The notes beneath the pieces were generated by a model. That model was not told the origin of the DNA, made no database searches, and saw nothing but the letters and a program-made list of their open reading frames with translations. From Myotis daubentonii (Eukaryota > Chordata > Mammalia > Chiroptera > Vespertilionidae): DNA of 64,000 nucleotides. The stretch is taken from the NCBI RefSeq assembly GCF_963259705.1, contig NC_081841.1:34065358-34129357 (forward strand), read 5' to 3'. The position numbers were made by a program, and so were the translations under genes. Below are positions 1-10,955 of this stretch, in pieces. Within the stretch, counting starts at the first letter, position 1. Each line of letters starts with the position of its first letter.

Positions 1-170
1 CTGTTGTCCATTAATTGATAAATGGATAAATATGTTATATTATATCCATGGAATATTACTTGGCAATAAAAATACACAGATTTTGACACATAGCATGGCT
101 GAACCTTGAAAACATTAATACTAAGTGAAAGAAGCCAGTCACAAAAGACCACATATTATATGATTCCACT

Positions 171-359
171 TCTTTTTTAATTATGTTTTTTATTGATTTA
201 AGAGAGGGATGGAGAAGAAGAGAGAGATAGAAACATCAGTGATGAGAGAGAACCATTGAACAGCTGCCTCCTGCATGTCCCCTACTGGGGATCAAGCTGG
301 AAACCATGACCTCCTGGTTCATAGGTCGATGCTCAACCTCTGAGCCACACTGGCGGAGT
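171..359 (-). mobile_element. Ves SINE (tRNA-derived), minus strand
   Basis: The reverse strand carries the Ves landmarks: a tRNA-like head (GAGCCACACTGGC when read on plus), CTGCCTCCTGCATG in the middle and a GA-rich tail side ending in a T-run on plus. It is flanked by a near-perfect 10-bp target duplication, TGATTCCACT at 161-170 and TGATTACACT at 360-369. It sits inside the L1 3' end, so it is younger than that L1. Confidence 0.92.
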
Positions 360-605
360 TGATTACACTGAATTTAAATGGGCAGAATAGAAAAATCTCT
401 AGAAGCAGGAAATAGGCTAGTGGTGTCCTATCGTTGTGGGATCAGGGGAGAAATTAGGAGTACCTACTAATGAATATGGGATTTCATTCTGGGTGATGGA
501 AATGTCCTAAAATTGATTGCAATGAAGTGTGCATAACTCTGTGAATACACTAACAATAATTTAATTATGTACTGTAAATGGGTGAATTATTGATTATGTA
601 CATTA

Positions 606-936
606 TCCTACATAATAAAAGCATAATATTCAAATCAACTGAACAGTAGAATGACCAATCAGCAGGAGGCAGGGCCAGTGAGCAGGCAGCACCAGGCCAG
701 CCAAGGTGCTTGCCAGAGGGCAGAGGGAGGGGACAGTGATGGGGGTGGGGGGAAAGGCAGCAGCGACCAGCAGAGGCAGAGGGGCAATGGGGGGTGCGGC
801 AGGGACATGCCAACCCAGTGACAGCCCCTGATCAGCTTCCCGCAGGACATTCCTTGAGGGCTGAGGGTGAGAGGGTGCAGACCGGACTGAGGGAGACACC
901 CCCCACCACCACCACCAGAGTGCACGGAGCCTCTAG
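606..936 (+). mobile_element. HeliBat non-autonomous Helitron
   Basis: It starts with TCCTACATAATAAAAGC and ends with GCCTCTAG. It is inserted exactly between A (605) and T (937), the Helitron A/T target. The interior is GC-rich and differs from the other HeliBats here, so it is a different subfamily. It carries no Rep/helicase frame and would depend on an autonomous relative. It lies in the tail of the L1 at 1-966, whose text continues at 937. Confidence 0.9.
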
Positions 937-966
937 TATCTTAATAAAGATCTTACTAAAAAAAAG

Positions 967-2559
967 TTTACTTGTATAAAATGTTTGCATCTATATTATC
1001 AGGAAGCAATAGGTAGAATATTCCCTATGGAGAAGGGAAACTACTAAGCAACTCTAGCTACTACAATAGGGAGGAAGACTTGGTTATCTTCTATCATTTC
1101 CCTCAATATCAGCAAAGCTTTAGTTGGCCAGGTTCAGATAGACTTCTGCCTCACTGAGAGAACTGAAGAGATATCCCGCTCTGGCCAAGGATGCTTTGAA
1201 ACCAAAGCTTATTGAAAAAGTTAGAACCACAAACTGGCAGTTGGTTTACTTGATGCTAAACCGCTTATTTGACATTTTTCGTATAAACTGACCAGTGACT
1301 TGAGTATTGTGTAGACAGCCACAAAGAACAACTCAACCAGTAGGCAAGTCCTATTTTAAAGGTACTAACTGTTTTATTAACACCTCGTAGAATTCCCTGC
1401 TTCTACCCCGATTCAGTTCTTCATGTTCCAATGTGAATTAAGCTGTCCAATTGGTAAGTTTGTCAACATGATTTTTGGTCCTGCAGCCCATCATTAGATG
1501 ACAGAGAAAACATCATGTTGTGGCAAAGAATCAGTAGGTAGTCATTAAATGTCCCATGAGGTTGACATTCCCCAAGCTTCCATCGATTTTTTTTTTTTTA
1601 AATAGGGAGAATCTTAGAAGTACCAGTGCACAGAATAGCAGGTTTGTGAAGGATCAGCTCCCTGGAGATAATGACCCATTTTGTCCCAATGATTTTTAGA
1701 TGTTTATACCTTAAAAGTTACTCGGTGGAAATTGCTTTCAAATTAAACAGCATTGCTGCAGTGTTTCTGTTGTGATTGTCGGAGGGAAGTGGAGCCAGTG
1801 CAATTTGTCCATGTTTTACAAATCACCATCTGGCAGGAATATGGCAACATGTGAAATCTTCACAGGACTCTTGTTTTTCTACTATCTGCTGGATAACTAA
1901 GGAGATCACCAGACTGCTGGGCTGCCTGCCAGATGGTAAGCAGGTATGTTTATGAGTTTAAGATTCTTATTTTCTTTCAATGCTTTCACATGCTGTGGGC
2001 GCAGAGGCAGAGGAGTGAAAGGGAAAAAAGAAAAAGGGAGTGGAGAAGTGAGTGATTGTGTATGATCATGCAAATGCCTTTGAAGTTTCTTGAAATGTGA
2101 ATTTTTCCAAAGTCTACACTGAATTATTTTCTGCCCAGTCATATGGTGACAGGATTTTTTTTAAATGCTACTTTTTTCATTTTTATACAAATAAACAGGT
2201 GTGAGGTTTCTTCGGTCCTGTTGAGTAGGCATGCGTTACTCAGAGGATCATAAGCATCATCAACAAACATTTGGTGAGCGTATACCCTGTGCATGATACT
2301 TGGCTAGCCATTTCAGCAAAATAAAAGTGAGGGTCTTTTTTTTTTTCTTTTTTTTATTATTTAAATAGACTTTCATGGGAAAAGAATATCCACTTAGTAG
2401 AGTCATAATAAAAACCCTAGAAGAGTCACAGGGCTGAATCATTAGTAAGCAGTAATCATTCGAGTAGCGTCTATGAAAAGAAAAGGGCATCCTAAACAAT
2501 TTTGACAGATATTTAGTAAATCACAAGTGAGATAGTATCTGGTATATAGAGAGGTACAG
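967..2559. other. AT-rich non-coding stretch, no repeat or gene recognised
   Basis: I see no element ends, no target duplications and no plausible frame. A T-run lies at about 1587-1599 and another with interruptions at 2336-2356. Ancient decayed repeats may be present but are below what I can recognise by eye. Confidence 0.5.
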
Positions 2560-2716
2560 TTCTTTAAAGTTGAGTTTGAATGCCTGCTCAGTCATACACC
2601 AGCAATGTGACTCAAGACAAGAGTCTGAAATTCTTCAAGCTTCAGTAAGTTCCTCTATAAAATGGTGATAACAATTGTACTTCTTATTGTTATGAGGTTA
2701 GAAATATAAATAGTGT
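2560..2716 (+). mobile_element. MIR SINE fragment
   Basis: The order of motifs follows the MIR core: TTGAATGCCTGCTCAG, then AGCAATGTGACTCAAGACAAG, then TCTATAAAATGGTGATAACA. This matches the MIR text for 'gtgaccttgggcaagt' and 'ctgtaaaatggggataat' with old-repeat divergence. It lies directly upstream of the Tigger element. Confidence 0.75.
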
Positions 2717-2735
2717 AAATTGTCAGGAACTACAA

Positions 2736-3560
2736 AAAGTAGCCCCTTCTTATCTGCGGTTTCATTTTCCACAGTTTCAGTTACCCACGGTCAACCAGAG
2801 TCCAAAAATATTAAATGGAAAAAATCAGAAATAAACAGTTCGTGAATTTTAAATCGCATGCCATTCTGAGTAGTGTGATGACCGCCTGAACCATCCCTCT
2901 CCATCCCACCCAGGATGTGAATCATTTCTTTGCCCTGTGCATCCATGCTGTATACCCTCCCCACCCTTTAGTCACTTCGTAGCCATCTTGGTTATCACAT
3001 TGACTGTCACAGTATTGCTGGGCTTGTGTTCAAGTAACCCTTATTTAACTTAAAAGTGGACCCACATGCAAAAGCAATGATGCTGGCAATTCAGATATGC
3101 TAGAGAGAAGCTGTAAAGTGCTTCTTTTTTCAGGAATGGGGAAATCATTTGGTCTGGTCCTGCCAAGGCATAAGAGGTGAGTTAATTAAAGGTTTGACCA
3201 AATGTAGCAGACTGACTTTTAAGTTGATAATTTTGTATGATGTTAAAAATATCCAAATGGGCCTTGGCAGAAAAAAAAAGGTTCCCCATCCTTGCTTTAA
3301 GTGAAAAGGTGAGTACGAGTACAGTACAATGAGCGATTTTGAGACAGCATGAAAGACCACATTCACATAACTTCTATTGCAGCATATTCTTATCATTGTT
3401 CTATTTTATTATTAGTTACTATTGTTAATCGCTCACTGTATCTAATTTATAAATCACATTTTATCATAGCTGTGTATGTAAAGTTCAGAACTATCCACAG
3501 TTTCTGGAATCCACTGGGGGTCCTGTAATGTATCCCTATGGATAAGGAGAGACTAATGTA
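2736..3560 (+). mobile_element. Tigger (pogo-type) DNA transposon, internally deleted
   Basis: The left end reads AGTAGCCCCTTCTTATCTGC and the right end GGATAAGGAGAGACTA, which are the decayed Tigger terminal inverted repeats. The 5' UTR-like text with GTTACCCACGGTCAACC follows. The start of the transposase frame is still visible around 3060-3121 as the stretch encoding a Lys-rich N terminus (AGCAATGATGCTGGCAATTC), and then the text jumps to the 3' end. Almost all of the transposase is missing, so this is a non-autonomous, dead copy. A small hAT element (3131-3294) interrupts it. Confidence 0.82.
3131..3294. mobile_element. Short non-autonomous hAT nested in Tigger
   Basis: It starts CAGGAATGGGGAA and ends TTCCCCATCCTTG, which are imperfect inverted ends of the hAT CAGNG...CNCTG type. 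Tigger text resumes at 3295 with CTTTAAGTGAAAAGG. The expected 8-bp duplication (right CTTTAAGT, left T-rich 3123-3130) is decayed. No transposase is present. The interior, which includes TGCCAAGG facing GCCTTGGCAG, resembles an old mammalian hAT family that I cannot name with certainty. Confidence 0.72.
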
Positions 3561-3676
3561 GTTACTCAATAAGTGAAGCTACTGTCATCATTATTGATAT
3601 TACCACAAATCTAGAGAGGACTACTTCTAGGTTAAATCTCTAGATATAGAAGTTGCTCATATGAATTATATAAATA

Positions 3677-4045
3677 CTAGAGGCCCAGTGCGCCTGCTCC
3701 CCAGGGGGATTGGACCTAAGCTGGCAGTCAGACATCCCTCTGGCAGCCCGGGAGCCCTTGGGGGATTTCCACTTGCCTGCGGGGAGCAGGCCTAGCTGCA
3801 GTCGGTCATCCTTAGCACTGCTGAGGAGGCGGGAGAGGCTCCCACCACCACCGCTGTACTGGCAGCCATCAGCCTGGCTTGTGGCTGAGCAGAGCTCCCC
3901 ACTGTGGGAGCACACTGACGACCAGGGGCCAGCTACTGCATTGAGCGTCTGCCCCCTGGTGGTCAGTGTGTGTCATAGTGACTAGTGATTCCCAGTCGCT
4001 CTGCTGTTAGGATCAATTTGCATATTATCCTTTTATTATATAGGA
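3677..4045 (-). mobile_element. HeliBat non-autonomous Helitron, minus strand
   Basis: On plus it begins CTAGAGGCCCAGTGCGC (the reversed 3' end) and finishes CCTTTTATTATATAGGA (the reversed 5' end). Its insertion site is A3676/T4046, the expected A/T pair. The interior is GC-rich with CCCCTGGTGGTCAGTGTG near 3954 and matches the interior of the element at 33464. No replication protein is encoded. Confidence 0.92.
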
Positions 4046-4155
4046 TACACCACATCTTACAAACTGTATTCATATACTAGTATTTAGATAAGGTCTATAA
4101 ACAATTGTGTACTTATTATATGCAAATATGTACAAATACAGGTATGCATACATAA

Positions 4156-4603
4156 TCCTATATAATAAAAGCCTAATATGCTAAGTGTCCGGGCAAACGG
4201 TCAGCCATTCAACCAATCAAAGCGTAATATGCTAATGATATGCTAAGGCTGCTCACCTGTTCCCAATGACATGCAATGACCACCAAGGGGCAGACAGTCA
4301 ACCGGTTGACCAATTGCTATGATAAGCACTGACCACCAGGGGGCAGACGCTCCAACTGGTAGGTTAGCTTGCTGCTGGGGTTCGGCAGGGAGGGACTGAT
4401 AAAAATGGGCAGGACACACCCTGGAGCCCTCCTGCAGTCCCTCCCCAGCTCCAATCATGCACTAGTGGGGTCCCTTGGCCTGGCCTGTGCTCTCTTGCAA
4501 CCCAGGACCCCTTGGGGGATGTTGGAGAGCTGGTTTCAGCCCGATCCCACAGGCCAGGCTGAGGGACCCCACTGATGCATGAATTCATGCACCAGGCCTC
4601 TAG
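4156..4603 (+). mobile_element. HeliBat non-autonomous Helitron, plus strand
   Basis: It starts TCCTATATAATAAAAGCC and ends with CTAG at 4600-4603, followed by T. Just before the end is a perfect 14-bp palindrome, GCATGAATTCATGC at 4577-4590, the stem that marks Helitron 3' ends. The preceding base is A (4155). It lies 110 bp from the oppositely oriented HeliBat at 3677-4045, so the two 5' ends face each other. Confidence 0.93.
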
Positions 4604-4714
4604 TAGTAGATAATTCTGCCTAGTCAAAGGCAACAAAAATAAATAGTTTGACTTAAATCTCTGTAAACATAATGAGTCAATACTAATAAATGTTTCACAA
4701 CTTTCAGAAGAGAT

Positions 4715-4862
4715 ATTTTGGGCAAATTACTCACCCTCTCTGTGTCCTTAGCTATAGAATAGACAGAGTAAAACCTGCTTCATGGGGCTATATGAAAATT
4801 AAGTGTCATTATTTCTACATAGCATATTGTTCAGTGCCTGACAGAGAATAAATGAATAACTG
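4715..4862 (+). mobile_element. MIR SINE fragment
   Basis: Motifs GGGCAAATTACTCACCCTCT, GCTATAGAATAGACAGAGTA and TTCAGTGCCTGACAGAGAAT AAAT follow the central and 3' parts of MIR in the correct order, at the divergence expected for this old family. Confidence 0.75.
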
Positions 4863-5433
4863 GATGGTTCCTTCTCCTTCCCCTTTAATTAACAATTTTC
4901 CTCCACCTCTAAATTAAATCTGTTTTTGCCTATCCTTACCTCTTTTTCTCAAGAAAAGAAAATAGATGTCTCTGCTTCTTTAGGGTTCTTCCAGTTATAT
5001 AAATCCCATCATTCCTTTCATCAGAATCACTTTTCTTTTTAATTATATAAACCCTCTGTCAACTTCTATCAAAAAATTCCTTTTCCACTCATTCTTCTCC
5101 TCAGCCTAAAATATACTAAAATATTCTAACAATAACTGTCTTAAAGATAAATTACCAAATAACAGAAAAGCTAGACAGCCTAATAGGCCAATGACAATAG
5201 AAGAAATTGAAAAGGTTATTAAAGATCCATCTTTTAAAAATGCCAGATACAGGTATATTTTTTTTTTCTGACACTAGTAGGTACTTTATGTTCATTCCAA
5301 TAAAACTAAGTTGAAAATAATACTTTTTTCAGGTTTAAACAGTCCCAAAACAACATTCAAATGCATAAAAGACACAGTTATTTTACAAGTAGATCAACTC
5401 TGATAACAAGTAATGACCACTACAGTGCAGTGT

Positions 5434-5464
<31 letters not shown>

Positions 5465-5859
5465 AACACACACACACACACACACACACCAGTACAGACC
5501 AAACTCACTGAAAACTAAAGAAGCAAATTCTAGCAAGTAGACCTCAAGGGTAAATTAAATAATGATGTACCACAGCCATATGGCGTTCATTGTAAGGATG
5601 AAAGACTGGTCCAATGCAAAGATGCCCATTTAAGTAATTTTTTTAACATTTAAAATAGTAGACAAAAAGCAAAAACCCACAAGCAAATTGTTTGGGAAAA
5701 AAGCACCAACCATCCCAGACTTGTTATTAAAGAAGTTACCAAGAGAAGAAAACTGCCTTCTAAGGGAATTAATCTGTCACAAATAGCACTAACACACATA
5801 GATAATGGTAAGAGTCAAATTATCACAAGTGACCCCGCTTCCCTTATTTATAACTTCCT
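4863..5859. other. AT-rich non-coding stretch with one CA microsatellite
   Basis: Apart from the CA repeat at 5434-5489 I see nothing that I can assign. The bases are mixed and AT-rich, and no open frame of useful length is present. Confidence 0.5.
5434..5489. repeat. (CA)n microsatellite
   Basis: About 56 bases of CA dinucleotide, broken once by AACAAACA at 5460-5467. Confidence 0.95.
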
Positions 5860-6250
5860 TTTCCTTTCACCAACAACCACAGTGCCTGTAAGCAAGGTCC
5901 TGGTCACTACTTCTTCTTACTCATCTCCTGGACACTTTTCAACCCATTGAAAATGCTTCTGCTCCCATCTTTTTTATAGCTCTTTTCTCAAAGGTACCAA
6001 CATCACTTAACTTCTAGTCCAGCAGTTTGTTTTCTGGCGTCATCCTCTTTAATCTCTCTTTAGCATTTAAACCTGTCAGTCCACACACCTCTCAATTCTT
6101 TGCCTCCCTGGGTTTTAAGAATGCCTCTTGCTTTACTCTCCTGCCTCTTTGATTGGCCTTTCTCAGCCTCTCGCTGCCTCTTCTGCTTTTACCTGCTCTT
6201 CAACATGGGGGATCCCCAGAAGTCTAGGGTTTACCCCTTTAAGTTGTCAG
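5860..6250 (+). mobile_element. L2 LINE fragment, reverse-transcriptase region
   Basis: The CT-rich text follows L2 ORF2 between the 'caaggtcaccaatgacctcc' and 'gttggagtgcc' parts. AAAGGTACCAACATCACTTA occurs near 5990, CCTGGGTTTTAAGAATGCC near 6110, and TTGGCCTTTCTCAGCCTC follows. All reading frames are broken. This is an inactive, pan-mammalian relic, recognised by text similarity only. Confidence 0.6.
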
Positions 6251-8866
6251 AGTTAAAAAGTAATTGGAGAACCAGGTAACAATTACTAAACTACTACTAA
6301 AACTATACTGACAACTGCATTAAACAAAAAAATTTACACATAATTTTCAACTTTACAGGTTCCAGTCTAAGTGAAATAGATTTTTTTAAAACTCACATTG
6401 CAACTTGAACAACCTTTGCCTTTATTAACTTCCACATGTTTAATACTGCCTTGCTAGTATTAAAAAAATGTTTATAATATCTAACTGCATGAATGCCTTT
6501 TCTGCCACAGTCTGTTGTCTTACATATATTAGCTCTATTCATTTACTAATTTAAACCCAAAATGTCAGTTTTCTAATTTTTCAGGATCTTGATTTTTAAC
6601 CCTTTCACTGCCTAGTGAATTTGAAGGCAGCAAATGCTGCTAGGATTATGAGGATGTATCTGAATGCAAGTAAGAATTCAGCAATCATTTATTAAATGCC
6701 AGTGACATGTGTAACTCTGCTCTTACAGCCATTCTTCAATATATACATTTCAACCAGATGCTATAGAGATTAAACTAACTTCAAAATATAGAGTAGCCAT
6801 TTTAAGAAAGTGCTGATGTTTCAATCATGTGAACTCTGAAGTAATTATCTTTCCCTAATTTGTAACCCGACAGTAAAGTTAATAAAAAAAAATAAGAAAG
6901 AGAATTGCATAGGTGTCTTCAAATTCCTCATTACACAGTCATCACTCTCTCAATAAAAACTCTCCAGTAAACTAGATCATCTCTCTCCATTCTCTCATCT
7001 TCAAATTATTGCCAGATCATTTTCTGCTGCTACGGTCTCCTCCCATACTTCTGTAAAACTTGGACACCACTTTTCTACATTATTTTTAAATAAAACTTCT
7101 TTCAATCTTTTAGCTCTTTTCTTTCCTTGCTATTTGTATCCCTTATGCTAAACCTTTCAGACAATTTAGAAAGTCAATGCTACTGTGCTCTCTCTTATTC
7201 GATACACATGACTCCCTTAAAGAAAATATAAATTAAAAATTCAGACCCAGACAATGTGAAATAGGGCATTATCCACTTTACAAAGATACCCTTATCTTTT
7301 CAAAAAATTGCCTACAGAAACTCTCTGAATAGTGATGTTCTCCAGTGCATAAAAAGGCAATTAAATAGCATGCACTTATACTCAACTTTTCCACAATTGT
7401 ATCAGTTTTGCAAAGTGAGGTGCAACTTACTCTCATTGAGTGTTGCCCCCCATGATACACAGAATTGAAAATGAGGCATAGCTGGACTAGCGATCATGGG
7501 TTCTTGACTACAGTGAAGGCAGGTATTCCTCGAGAGCAGTGAACTTCTAACTCTTACTTAAAGCCATTAAAATAATTCTTCACTAGAAATCTTACAAGGA
7601 CACATAAAAGTAGTAGGGTTATGTATGTTCTTTCCCCTTCCCCCCAGGGTTACCTACAAAAGCCTACAGCCTTCCTCAGAGTACAGGCTGGAAACAACTA
7701 TCCTAGATGCTTTTCCACTTATTGCTAAAAATCTGGCTCCCAAAATCATAATCTTCCTACAGAGTCCTGACAAGCCCCACTGGGAGGTTCTTGGGAATTA
7801 CCCAGGGACATGCCTGTGCTTTGTTTAAAATGGTACTCAGGACATGGGTCACTCAAAAAATGGTCAATGGTGGTAAAGATAATAATTTTTAAAATAATGA
7901 ATAGATAAATCTCCTTGACACAGCAATGGTTTCCTTTTCCTGTGCCAGTTGTTCTGTCTGTGCCAACTCTAACACACACCCCTTCCAGGAATGGCATTCA
8001 GCCATCCTGGCAACCAGAATTAGAGCAAAGAAAATATGAAATTTCTCTTCAAAACATAAGTGGAAAGATGGATGCAAAGCCAAGCGAAAAGTACCCAGAT
8101 TCAACATGCACATTGTTAAATGTCACGTCATACTAAGACACTTTATGAACGTTGAGTGAACATGGATGTGTATAAATTGTCAAAGTGAGGACAGGTACAA
8201 CCGATTACAGAGGAGCAGCAAGTAGAGACAGTCTAGATGAACATACAAGTTACCAGTTACAATTGTTACTTTTAGGGAGCAAGAGGAGTGGAAACTGGGC
8301 AAATGGAGAGAGGGAATAGGAGAAATATTTTTCATTGTACACATTTTAATACTTTTTGCATTCTGAACCATGTGATTATATTTGAGAAAACAATTTAATA
8401 ATATGAAATTTTCACAAAAATGAGGCTAAGAAGATAATTCCAATAGACCATTCTGACTACCTGTCAGTATACCAAGGAACTGTTTTGGTTTGGGGGCAAA
8501 ATCAGCCACAGGAGAATTTTTCATGCTAAGAATCTATATTTAGGCCAACAGGCCCATCAGTCAGGTATACTGCTTCTTCCCTTCAGAGAACTCCTTCGAG
8601 AAAGAGGCACCTATTGATTGAAGAAAGCCAAGGATTTATGCCCTGATTCTCTCTGGGAGAGAAAATGTGGCAAAGGTTCTCAGCAACTCAGCTAACTGAT
8701 AGGGGCCCCAAGTTACAGATCAATAGTCCATGAGATTTGGAAAAGCAAAGTCAATGAATGTCTTGCCTCAGATTAAAAATCAGAGAGGGCATTTCACAGC
8801 TCTCTTTTTGTAACATAAAAGTTGCCAAGATCAAAGCTAAACCCTCATCTTATCCCCTGAATGGAA
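6251..8866. other. Non-coding stretch, mostly unassigned
   Basis: A short reverse MIR end (AGCAATCATTTATTAAATGCCAGTG near 6680-6705) is the only repeat I can name. The part 7620-8130 has somewhat higher GC and overlapping short frames on both strands, which argues against a real protein. No splice-bounded exon is evident. Confidence 0.45.
6678..6742 (-). mobile_element. MIR/L2-type 3' end fragment
   Basis: The motif TTTATTAAATGCCAGTGACA corresponds to the reversed 'tgtgccaggcac...tttattgagcgc' end shared by MIR and L2. It is too short to choose between the two. Confidence 0.5.
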
Positions 8867-8878
8867 TATGCCCTCTTT

Positions 8879-9105
8879 AAAAAAAGAAAAAAATATATAT
8901 AATTGATTCCAGAGAGGAAGAGAGAGAGTGAGAGTGAGAGAGATAGAAACATCAATGATTAGAGAGAATCATTGATTGGCTGCCTCCTGCATGCCCCCTA
9001 CTGGGGACCAAGCCTGCAACCTGGGCATATGCCCTGACTGGGAATTGAACTGTGACCTTCTGGATCATAGGTGGATGCTCAACCACTGAGCCACACCAGC
9101 CAGGC
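8879..9105 (-). mobile_element. Ves SINE, minus strand
   Basis: A full-length Ves on the reverse strand: the GA-rich side lies at 8915-8945, GGCTGCCTCCTGCATGCCCC in the middle, and the tRNA-like head ends at CCACACCAGCCAGGC. A 12-bp target duplication flanks it with one mismatch: TATGCCCTCTTT at 8867-8878 and TATGCACTCTTT at 9106-9117. Confidence 0.94.
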
Positions 9106-9117
9106 TATGCACTCTTT

Positions 9118-10685
9118 TTCAATGCATAGTGTTTCCTATCTGCAAACCAGGGACAGGATGTTTGTTGACTGACAGATCTTTCTCTGAGCATTTAATCACC
9201 AAAAGGATTCTTTAGAAGAGAATTATTAACACCTGATAAAAATTAAAACAATAAGGTTTTTCTCAAAATAGACTTCTTAGCAGATTTTAATATCCCAAAA
9301 CACTTTGTCCAACAATTAGATACAACAAACAGTATAAGTGAGGAAACAAGTAGGAAAGACAATGACACCTAGAAGCACATGGTTTAAACTGGGTGAAAAG
9401 GCAATGTCTTATTGGCATATGCCACATTCCTGTGAGCTGATGGAGGCAGTTGACCCTCCCCAGAGTTTGCATTACTATCCAGTTAAGTAAGCAGGTCAGA
9501 CTTACCTCTGGGATCAAGGGCCCACAGCAATATGGTTTGGGAGTAAGGGATGGCATTGAAAGTTCTAGATCTTTAATCAGCTCTGGGGTAATACTGCAAC
9601 TTTCTCAAACATTCATATGCCATTCCTTCCTGAACATAGGAGAGTCACACATTGAATGAAAGTATTCGTGTATGAAACCATTTGTCATTTCAAAGCCACA
9701 CTGACTAGGTGCCTAGTCGTGTATTCTGTGGAAATAGGGCTTTACAATGGTCAGCGCAGATACACTTATCCCCACATCTGAGGAGCGCACAAAGACAGAC
9801 AGACACACTGATACGAATCCGTGAATCCATGAACGTGTACACACATAATGCAACAGAGATGATTTACCTTTTGAAAGAAAATGTTAATGGGCACTTCGTT
9901 CATTTTACAATGCATTTGTAGTTAGATAAGCTTAAAGCCTTATTTAGAAGAAAAAGTAATCAAAAGAGAGGTACACTTGATTCTGCATCCTACTATCAAA
10001 AAGATTAGAAAAGAAGAAGAGAGAAAAGGCCAGGCTATAGTGATATCAGGATACTTGCAAGACAAAGAAAGTTAAGGGAGAAAGACACAAATTATCATAT
10101 AAAGAGATAGTCAATAAAATATTATAATTAAAGTAAATGTGAAAATAAAAAGATTAAGAGAAAGTAGGGACAAACTAATTTTAAGGGCAATTATATTGTG
10201 AATAAACATAACTAAGTCATCAGACACAATTCTTTGGATTTATTTTAACTATGGAAATAATCAGGGATTTCCACCTCTCATCCTCTTTATCTACTAACAA
10301 ATTATTATTCGTTTGTTATGTTCACTTACATATTTTTAAAAAATCTATTTTCAAGTATAATTTATTGCCTGACTTATAAACTCTGAAAGTTGTGTTTTCA
10401 ATTTCATTGCAAATACAAACTGAGTCATATATATTTGTGCTATTAGTAAGTCATAATTTAAAGCAACAAAAATATACAGCATTCAAATGACTGTTAAGCT
10501 TTCATAAGTTGATTTATTTTCAATAAATGCTTAGCTAGCAAAATGAACTTTTTCTTATTACCACTCCACAACAAAAAAATATATTACCATGGATACAGCA
10601 TTATTTTCTAATTTTGTGTTTTCCATATTTTCAGATAATAGCATGTAAATATTTCATTTGTGAGTACAGGTATTAATAAAAAGGT
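9118..10685. other. AT-rich non-coding stretch, unassigned
   Basis: No transposon ends, microsatellites or plausible exons stand out. The part from about 9920 to 10680 is especially AT-rich with many A-runs. Confidence 0.5.
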
Positions 10686-10688
10686 GGC

Positions 10689-10854
10689 ATGCCAGTTGCC
10701 TTGGCCTGGTGGCTAGTTGGCTGGATTGTCATCCCATACACCAAAAACGTTGCAGGCTCAAATCCCTATCCGGGCACATACTTAGGTTTGCAGGTTCTAT
10801 CCAAGGTCAGGGTGCCTCAGGAGGCAACCAATCCATGCTTCTCTCATATCAATG

Positions 10855-10889
<35 letters not shown>

Positions 10890-10955
10890 TCTCTCTTTCC
10901 CTCTCTTTTTGTTCCTCTCTCACGCTCCATCTCTCAATAAACACAAATAAATAAA
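10689..10955 (+). mobile_element. tRNA-derived bat SINE, older Ves-related type
   Basis: The head GGCCTGGTGGCTAGTTGG is followed by a B-box-like stretch and a second partial tRNA-like block (CATACTTAGGTTTGCAGGTT). A long CT tract and an A-rich end (CTCAATAAACACAAATAAAT) complete it. The body differs from the common Ves copies in this window and lacks the CAGGAGGCAGC segment. I could not fix the target duplication, so the edges are approximate. Confidence 0.8.
10853..10932. repeat. CT-rich tract inside SINE tail
   Basis: An interrupted (CT)n run expanded from the pyrimidine-rich 3' part of the SINE at 10689-10955. Confidence 0.9.

Larger units (their letters stand above)
1..966 (+). mobile_element. 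LINE-1 3' end (old L1M-type), split by two later insertions
   Basis: The stretch reads like the end of L1 ORF2 plus the 3' UTR. The motif ATGGAATATTACTTGGCAAT at about 50 is followed by GAACCTTGAAAACATTAATA and the phrase AGTGAAAGAAGCCAG, then the usual 3' UTR text and a tail resembling ATCTTAATAAAG with an A-run near 957-965. It is interrupted by a Ves SINE (171-359) and a HeliBat (606-936), and the L1 text resumes after each. The left edge lies outside the window. The frame is too decayed to code. Confidence 0.85.

Noticed and set aside
565..979. Several overlapping Pro/Leu/Ser-rich frames
   Set aside because: They lie in the GC-rich body of a HeliBat and are open on both strands by composition alone.
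3640..3985. 91-codon frames on both strands
   Set aside because: They lie within a HeliBat; the similar frame at 33489 is the matching part of another HeliBat copy, so it repeats with the transposon and is not a gene family.
10689..10955. tRNA gene
   Set aside because: A tRNA-like head with A/B-box text is present, but it is fused to a SINE body with a CT-rich tail; the same holds for all Ves copies.
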